The position numbers and the translations under genes were made by a program. A stretch of DNA of 64,000 bases from Antennarius striatus (lineage: Eukaryota; Chordata; Actinopteri; Lophiiformes; Antennariidae), in the NCBI RefSeq assembly GCF_040054535.1, contig NC_090782.1, positions 16,505,001 to 16,569,000 of the forward strand, given 5' to 3'. Below are positions 60,601-64,000 of the stretch, in pieces. A model generated the notes under the pieces. The model saw only the letters and a list, made by a program, of their open reading frames with translations. It was not told the origin of the DNA and did not search any database. The first letter of the stretch is position 1. Every line of letters begins with the position of its first letter.

Positions 60601-62885
60601 AAAAGGAAAACAAGAATAAAACATTAAAACAGAAAAGAAAGAATTTTGCTTTCTCCTGAAGCTTATTCTCTTTGGTAAAAAAGTGTAACAAGTGTGTGTG
60701 TGATATTGACTAAACTATTGACAGAGTCCGGAAGAATTTTAGGATTCTGTCAATACTAACAATTTTGTAAAGCCAATGTGTTTATAAAATATTAGGTTTA
60801 ACTACTTCACACGTCATATGATATGGTAATAATGTGATATGGTAATGTTTTCTACTTATGTTATCCATGCAAACAACCAGTTTCAATGAAACATTCTTAT
60901 TTATTTAAAAGCATTCATCCATCCAAAGTTTTTACATTCATCTCATTAAGTGCTGTCATGTAGCAGTCTATCTAACAACACCCCGTTAATATGGTCAGTT
61001 ATCGGGGCGTCCGATTGGCTTTTCTACGTGATCAAGAGAAAACACATTTTTTACAGGTCGGAATTCCCAAAATGACATTAACAAGTTTGTTCTTATCACA
61101 AATGCGGCAGCAGCAGTACAGTACTATCATTGAGTAGACTCACAGCAATTTTTTTCTTATAAAATTTTTACACAGTCCAGTTGTGGAGTATCACTGAGAT
61201 AAACTTGGTATAATTTACAATGTGGTTGTCACGCTGGAGACAGCTTAACTGCAAGAAGAACCGCATTTGGATGCAGAGTCACACTAGTATTAGTCTTCCA
61301 GGTTTTTTGTCTCTCACCAAACTCAACAAGTTGCCCAGTAGGTCAAATGTGATTGTGTGACTCTTCCCCCAGGGGTCCCCTTGTTTGCCTCCTTGGTTGT
61401 CAGTTCAGGTAGGCAGGTGCTCTAAGTGTGTGTCTGTTTTTAGCAGTTAACCAGAAAATATAATTTTTACTATTTTGATAGCTGATTTATCTTTAGGTGA
61501 TGATTACAGTCATTGTAGACATTTTACAGATTTAATGAGTTAGCAATAACATTATGAGAAGTGGTGCAGTGAGTAGCTCAGTCACCGCACTGGAAGGTGG
61601 TTCAGATTTCGGGTCCCACTCTTTGTGGACTTTGTATGTTCTCCCTGTGTCTGCGTGGGTTCTCTCCGGCTTCTTTGTCTTCCTCCCACCTCCAAAAACA
61701 TGCACTTCAGGGGAATTGGACAGTCTCAAATTATCTGTAGGCATGATTGTGTGCATGCATGGTTGTTTTTCCACCGGCATTATGCCCGGAGCATACCCTA
61801 CCTCACACCCCAAGTTTGCTGGGATAGGCTTCAGCAACCCCCGTGACTTGCAACAGCAGAAGAAACAAGTACTGACAATGAATGAATTAAATGAATAATA
61901 ACATTGACCTGTAATATTAGTAATGTTCATTAATGAATGTCATGTTTTGAAACTAATACATTGAACGGCATGGTGGTGCAGTGGGTATTACTGATGCCTC
62001 ACAGCAAGAACGGTCTGGGTTCAATTCCTTCTCTGGCTTCTTCCCGCCTCCAAAAACATGCAACTTTGGTTAACTGATCACACGAAATTGTTAGTAAGTG
62101 TAGGTGAGGGGTTGTTTGTCTTTTGTGTGGCTCAGCAATGATCTGGCATCTCATATCGGGGTTGTTCCCGACCTCTCGCCTGTAGCCCGTTAAGATCTGT
62201 CGGGTGGTCAGTCTACCGTGACTCAAAAATGGAATCTGTTTCCTCTTATTAGCTCCACCCATAAAAGCCTCCAGGAGCCACAGCAAAGGCCTGCGTCTAT
62301 GACTCAACAGTGGAAACTGGTGTTCATGTCAGCTGACTGTCAGTTCGGTTTTTGCCACTCAGCGATCTATCAGCATATGATTCACCCAAAGACAGTGCTC
62401 AGTCTGTTTGTCACAAGGTAGCCTCTCCTAGCCACATTGCTCATATTGTGTTGTCCGGCTGTCAACTCATACATAAAGACATAAACACATTTTTGTGTGC
62501 TTATGTCTTCACTGGGGGACTTTACAAAGTCAACTTATTTCATTAAAGTTATAACTTTAATCATAATACACTGTTATTTTAACAAAAAAGGTGTGAAGTA
62601 CACAATAGCAATCATGCTATGGTCTGGCTTTTCACCTCGGACACAAACAAATTCTGAAACAGTTGCGAAATGAAGCCCCTTTTTACAACATTATTTTTAT
62701 CAACCTTCGCTGCTTTTTTAGAAGTGTTCTGGATATGATTCAGTCTTCAGTCGCTTGTTTTTGTTGTTTACCACAGATGTTGCCAAATAAAAAAGAAAAC
62801 TTTTTTTTTTCTTTCTATCTTCACAGATATTATTTGATCAGGCCCAGAGATCAATCAAGACCCAGCTTCAAACATTTATCAAAGA
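45643..62885 (+). CDS. acap2: acap2, Arf-GAP with coiled-coil, ANK repeat and PH domains 2 (5' part, five coding exons)
   Basis: Spliced CDS made of 45643-45695, 57201-57258, 59182-59301, 59888-59941 and 62827-62885: 344 bp, 114 residues plus two bases, no stop, all GT-AG. The protein starts MKITVDFEECLKDSPRFRA, then EEVEGDVCELESKLDKLVKL, then ANKQFVNGIRELAQ, EMINYHTILFDQAQRSIKTQ and LQTFIK. This agrees closely with the N-terminal BAR domain of human ACAP2 as I recall it, where the same exon lengths leave no gaps. The family is known to have BAR, PH, ArfGAP and ankyrin domains in ~780 residues, acting on Arf6 and binding active Rab35 at endosomes. Only the first ~115 residues of the BAR domain lie here. 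The neighbour ppp1r2 supports acap2 over acap1 or acap3, since the two genes are close together at human 3q29. A teleost-duplicate suffix (a/b) cannot be decided. Confidence 0.92.
46850..46886. other. Two overlapping, mutually exclusive inverted repeats
   Basis: CCACTGTAGG (46850-46859) pairs with CCTACAGTGG (46865-46874) across TTCTT. CTGTAGGTTCTT (46853-46864) also pairs with AAGAACCTACAG (46875-46886) across a 10-nt loop. Both are perfect. Confidence 0.95.
50711..50750. other. Perfect 15-bp inverted repeat, 10-nt loop
   Basis: TGAGAGAGGCATTAT, TGCTTTGGCT, ATAATGCCTCTCTCA. In acap2 intron 1. Confidence 0.95.
52874..53000 (+). mobile_element. LINE 3' end fragment (RTE-like)
   Basis: ATGAAGGTAGTTGGTGTGAG through TTGATTCGCTGTGGCAACCC and GGGAAAAGCCGAAAGAAAAA, ending in a GAAGAAGAAG tail. 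Identical in layout to the 3' ends at 19873 (minus strand) and 55897-56010. Confidence 0.85.
53595..53935 (+). mobile_element. Tigger-like element, 5' fragment, copy C
   Basis: Begins with the same CAGTGGTACCTC terminus after a TA (53593-53594) and follows the 5' region of copy B, including the shared CATTGGCTAAGAGGGACCTC block and TTCTGATAGTTTTACATA. It breaks off just before the transposase start. It has about 55 bp near 53832-53890 that copy B lacks. No right terminus found. Confidence 0.75.
54509..55527 (+). pseudogene. LINE ORF2 reverse transcriptase remnant
   Basis: Several frames joined by frameshifts and stops. 54509-54754 has the RT finger region (NYRGIKPMSHTMKLWERVVE). 54803-55009 has VPREELWYCM, VRAVQDMYEDCKTVVR and LHQGSALIPF. 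54984-55343 has WTMMFADDIVICS, in which the FADD of the catalytic loop is intact, and EDLKYLGSTVQSNGE. 55264-55527 has VYKTVVRPAMLFGLETV. The frame changes make it non-functional. Same family as 19898-20224. Confidence 0.88.
55606..55892 (+). mobile_element. MITE-like fragment inside a LINE copy
   Basis: Second copy of the 38836-39134 repeat. The LINE is interrupted at ..GGTGTGGACGTGTCCA and resumes at GACATGAAGGTAGTTGGTG, but about 100 bp of LINE are missing at the junction. Confidence 0.7.
56783..57040 (+). repeat. Dispersed repeat, copy 2
   Basis: Same body as 35741-35986. Its first 30 bp (56783-56812) equal the reverse complement of 35692-35721 at all but one position, so the 5' end is inverted relative to copy 1. 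Confidence 0.75.
57201..57258 (+). CDS. acap2: acap2 exon 2
   Basis: Acceptor TTTCCTCACAG, donor AAA/GTGAGT. Completes the split Arg codon and encodes ATIEEVEGDVCELESKLDK; a start of the BAR helix. Preceded by an 11.5-kb first intron full of repeats. Confidence 0.93.
59182..59301 (+). CDS. acap2: acap2 exon 3
   Basis: Acceptor CTTTATGTAG, donor GAG/GTAAAA. Encodes 40 residues from LVKLCIGMIDAGKAYNAANK to STKDEVIE, in phase 0 at both ends. Confidence 0.94.
59888..59941 (+). CDS. acap2: acap2 exon 4
   Basis: Acceptor CTTCACAG, donor ACG/GTATGT. Encodes SSLTKFAESLQEMINYHT (18 residues), matching the ACAP2 SLTKFSDSLQEMINFHT region. Confidence 0.94.
60150..60352 (-). mobile_element. tRNA-derived SINE
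   Basis: On the minus strand it begins CAGACGGTAGCTCAGTCGAC (A box TAGCTCAGTCGA), then CACCGGTTCGAGTGAG (B box GGTTCGAGT). That is a tRNA-like head with pol III box spacing. The body (CTCAGCAGTGCTCAGGAGGT in the plus sense) matches 24950-25135. Confidence 0.8.
61554..61896 (+). mobile_element. SINE-like element with target-site duplication
   Basis: Flanked by AATAACATT (61545-61553 and 61897-61905). Head GTGGTGCAGTGAGTAGCTCA, body TATGTTCTCCCTGTGTCTGC, GTGGGTTCTCTCCGGCTTC and CCTCCAAAAACATGCACTTC, then GCTGGGATAGGCTTCAGCAA and an ATGAATGAAT tail. A widespread teleost family whose head resembles a tRNA. Confidence 0.85.
61965..62210 (+). mobile_element. SINE-like element, second copy
   Basis: GGCATGGTGGTGCAGTGGGT (A-box-like), CCTCACAGCAAGAACGGTCT and GGTTCAATTCC (B-box-like), then CGCCTCCAAAAACATGCAAC and CCGACCTCTCGCC. 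Same family as the copy 70 bp upstream but with a shorter, divergent 3' half. Confidence 0.75.
62827..62885 (+). CDS. acap2: acap2 exon 5
   Basis: Acceptor CTTCACAG, donor AAAGA/GTGAGT. Encodes ILFDQAQRSIKTQLQTFIK plus two bases. The gene continues beyond the window. Confidence 0.93.
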
Positions 62886-62949
62886 GTGAGTATTAAGTTA
62901 ATAAAAGTATGTAAGCATTCTGTCTGTCAGAATATAGTTATGTCTAGGC

Positions 62950-63553
62950 TAGTGCTGTCAGGCAATTAAGAAAATTAATCTAATTAATTACAGGATTTTT
63001 AATTAAGTAATCTAATCAATCGTATTTAAATTTCATACCTGCTAAAGGCCCCTAAATAAGAATTTGAATTCTAGGACATTACGAAATTGTAGTGCATGAC
63101 TAATCAATAGAATACACCAAGAAGAGAAGATTTGAAATGAAATTCAAAAGAAAAAAGGTCAAGCACATCAGTAAACCATTTAGGCCAGGTGCATTTCTCA
63201 AAAATGCAATACAAATACAGTTAAATAAAATAAATGAAATTCAAAAATAAAATAAGGCTGAGTCTCAAATAGGCACATAAGCAGACTCAATCAAAATGAA
63301 TACTAAAGCTGACTCAATACAGCTTGGCTTGCCTCACTCTCCTGTGTCACGTCCATCTCTGTTGTCAGTCACCCTGCCTTTGACTAGTGATGCAGGTACG
63401 AAGTGACGTCACTGCAGCCTACAGGTCCCTCAATGGGCCAAATTTAAAATGCTCGCGCATTGACTTGCCACTCATGATTAATTGTGTTAATTTTTATAGC
63501 GCGTTAATTTGCAGCTTAATTAATCTAATTAACGCATTAAGCTGACAGCCCTA
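62950..63553. mobile_element. hAT-type MITE, 604 bp
   Basis: Ends TAGTGCTGTCAG and, as complement, TAGGGCTGTCAG are terminal inverted repeats with one mismatch. They are flanked by 8-bp duplications GTCTAGGC (62942-62949) and GTCTAGAC (63554-63561), 7/8 identical, as expected of hAT elements. Subterminal regions are rich in TTAATTAAT and complementary. No coding capacity. Confidence 0.88.
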
Positions 63554-64000
63554 GTCTAGACACGTTTCTGTGTGTTATTTCTGTGTGTTTATTTTAAGTC
63601 TCCAAATGTTGATGGTCATGGTGTAAAAGATAAATCTGTTAAAATGCATTTACCTGACCTAAATATCATACTATGACTGGCGTGAAATGGAAATAAGGTC
63701 AAAATTTCAAAGCATGGTCCTCCACTCAACCTTATTAAACCGCTTACATTAACTTTGTAAATTTGGCAACATTACAATGTTCATGATTCATTCGTTCCAA
63801 ATGACAAATAGAGACCTATCAATAAAGTTCCTCATGTCTGTCTATTTTATAGATTGTATATGTAATTTCAAATATAATCTTGAAATGACTTGCTTGCCTA
63901 TTATATAAGTGCAGGAAACGATGAGGCCTTTACGTTTCTTTTATTGTAAGGATTAGCAGCCTTTGCTTCACGCCCACCAGAGCTTAACACCCACATATAC

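Larger units (their letters stand above)
57259..64000 (+). other. acap2: acap2 introns 2-5 (last one incomplete)
   Basis: Introns 57259-59181, 59302-59887, 59942-62826 and 62886 onward. The fourth contains three SINE copies, the fifth a hAT-type MITE. Introns 2 and 3 show nothing assignable. Confidence 0.6.

Noticed and set aside
61554..61898. 114-codon frame on plus and 132-codon frame on minus strand
   Set aside because: They lie wholly within a SINE copy; coding potential is accidental.

Overview
The window looks like vertebrate nuclear DNA, most likely from a teleost fish. Coding sequence is sparse and split into short exons with GT-AG borders. The rest is long introns, many (CA)n, (TG)n, (GA)n and GATA microsatellites, and debris of transposon families common in fish: Tc1/mariner, pogo/Tigger, hAT-type MITEs, RTE-like LINEs and tRNA-derived SINEs. 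There are no bacterial operons, CRISPR arrays or ribosomal RNA genes.

Three protein-coding genes can be supported. (1) rnf13, minus strand: three coding exons between 25570 and 16628, with a probable non-coding first exon ending at 28362. It encodes the signal peptide and start of the PA domain of an endosomal/lysosomal RING E3 ligase. The rest of the gene lies beyond the left edge, so positions 1-16627 are the inside of an rnf13 intron. (2) ppp1r2 (protein phosphatase inhibitor 2), plus strand: six coding exons from 31105 to 41102 give a complete 212-residue reading frame. (3) acap2, plus strand: five coding exons from 45643 to 62885 encode the first ~115 residues (start of the BAR domain) of an Arf GTPase-activating protein, which continues beyond the right edge. 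rnf13 and ppp1r2 are divergent, with about 2.7 kb between their 5' ends. acap2 follows ppp1r2 in tandem. The three are ordinary housekeeping trafficking and signalling genes, and nothing shows that they act as one unit.

Repeat layout: Tigger-like deletion copies (53-351, 2838-3664, 53595-~53935); a tRNA-derived SINE with a telomere-like core (~7440-7775); RTE-like LINE 3' ends (8211-8839 and 19873-20246, both with target-site duplications, plus ~52874-53000 and ~54470-56010); a decayed Tc1 element (11954-13101); a pogo-like element (~22731-23722); other SINE copies (24950-25135, 44705-44825, 60150-60352, 61554-61896, ~61965-62210); a dispersed repeat pair (35659-35986 and 56783-57040); and a hAT-type MITE (62950-63553).

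I found no convincing new biological system. The most interesting items are structural: perfect inverted repeats in introns, a foldback repeat whose end is inverted between two copies, a transposase gene whose internal deletion keeps the frame open, and well-preserved target-site duplications. All calls come from reading the sequence and from family knowledge held in memory; no database search was run.
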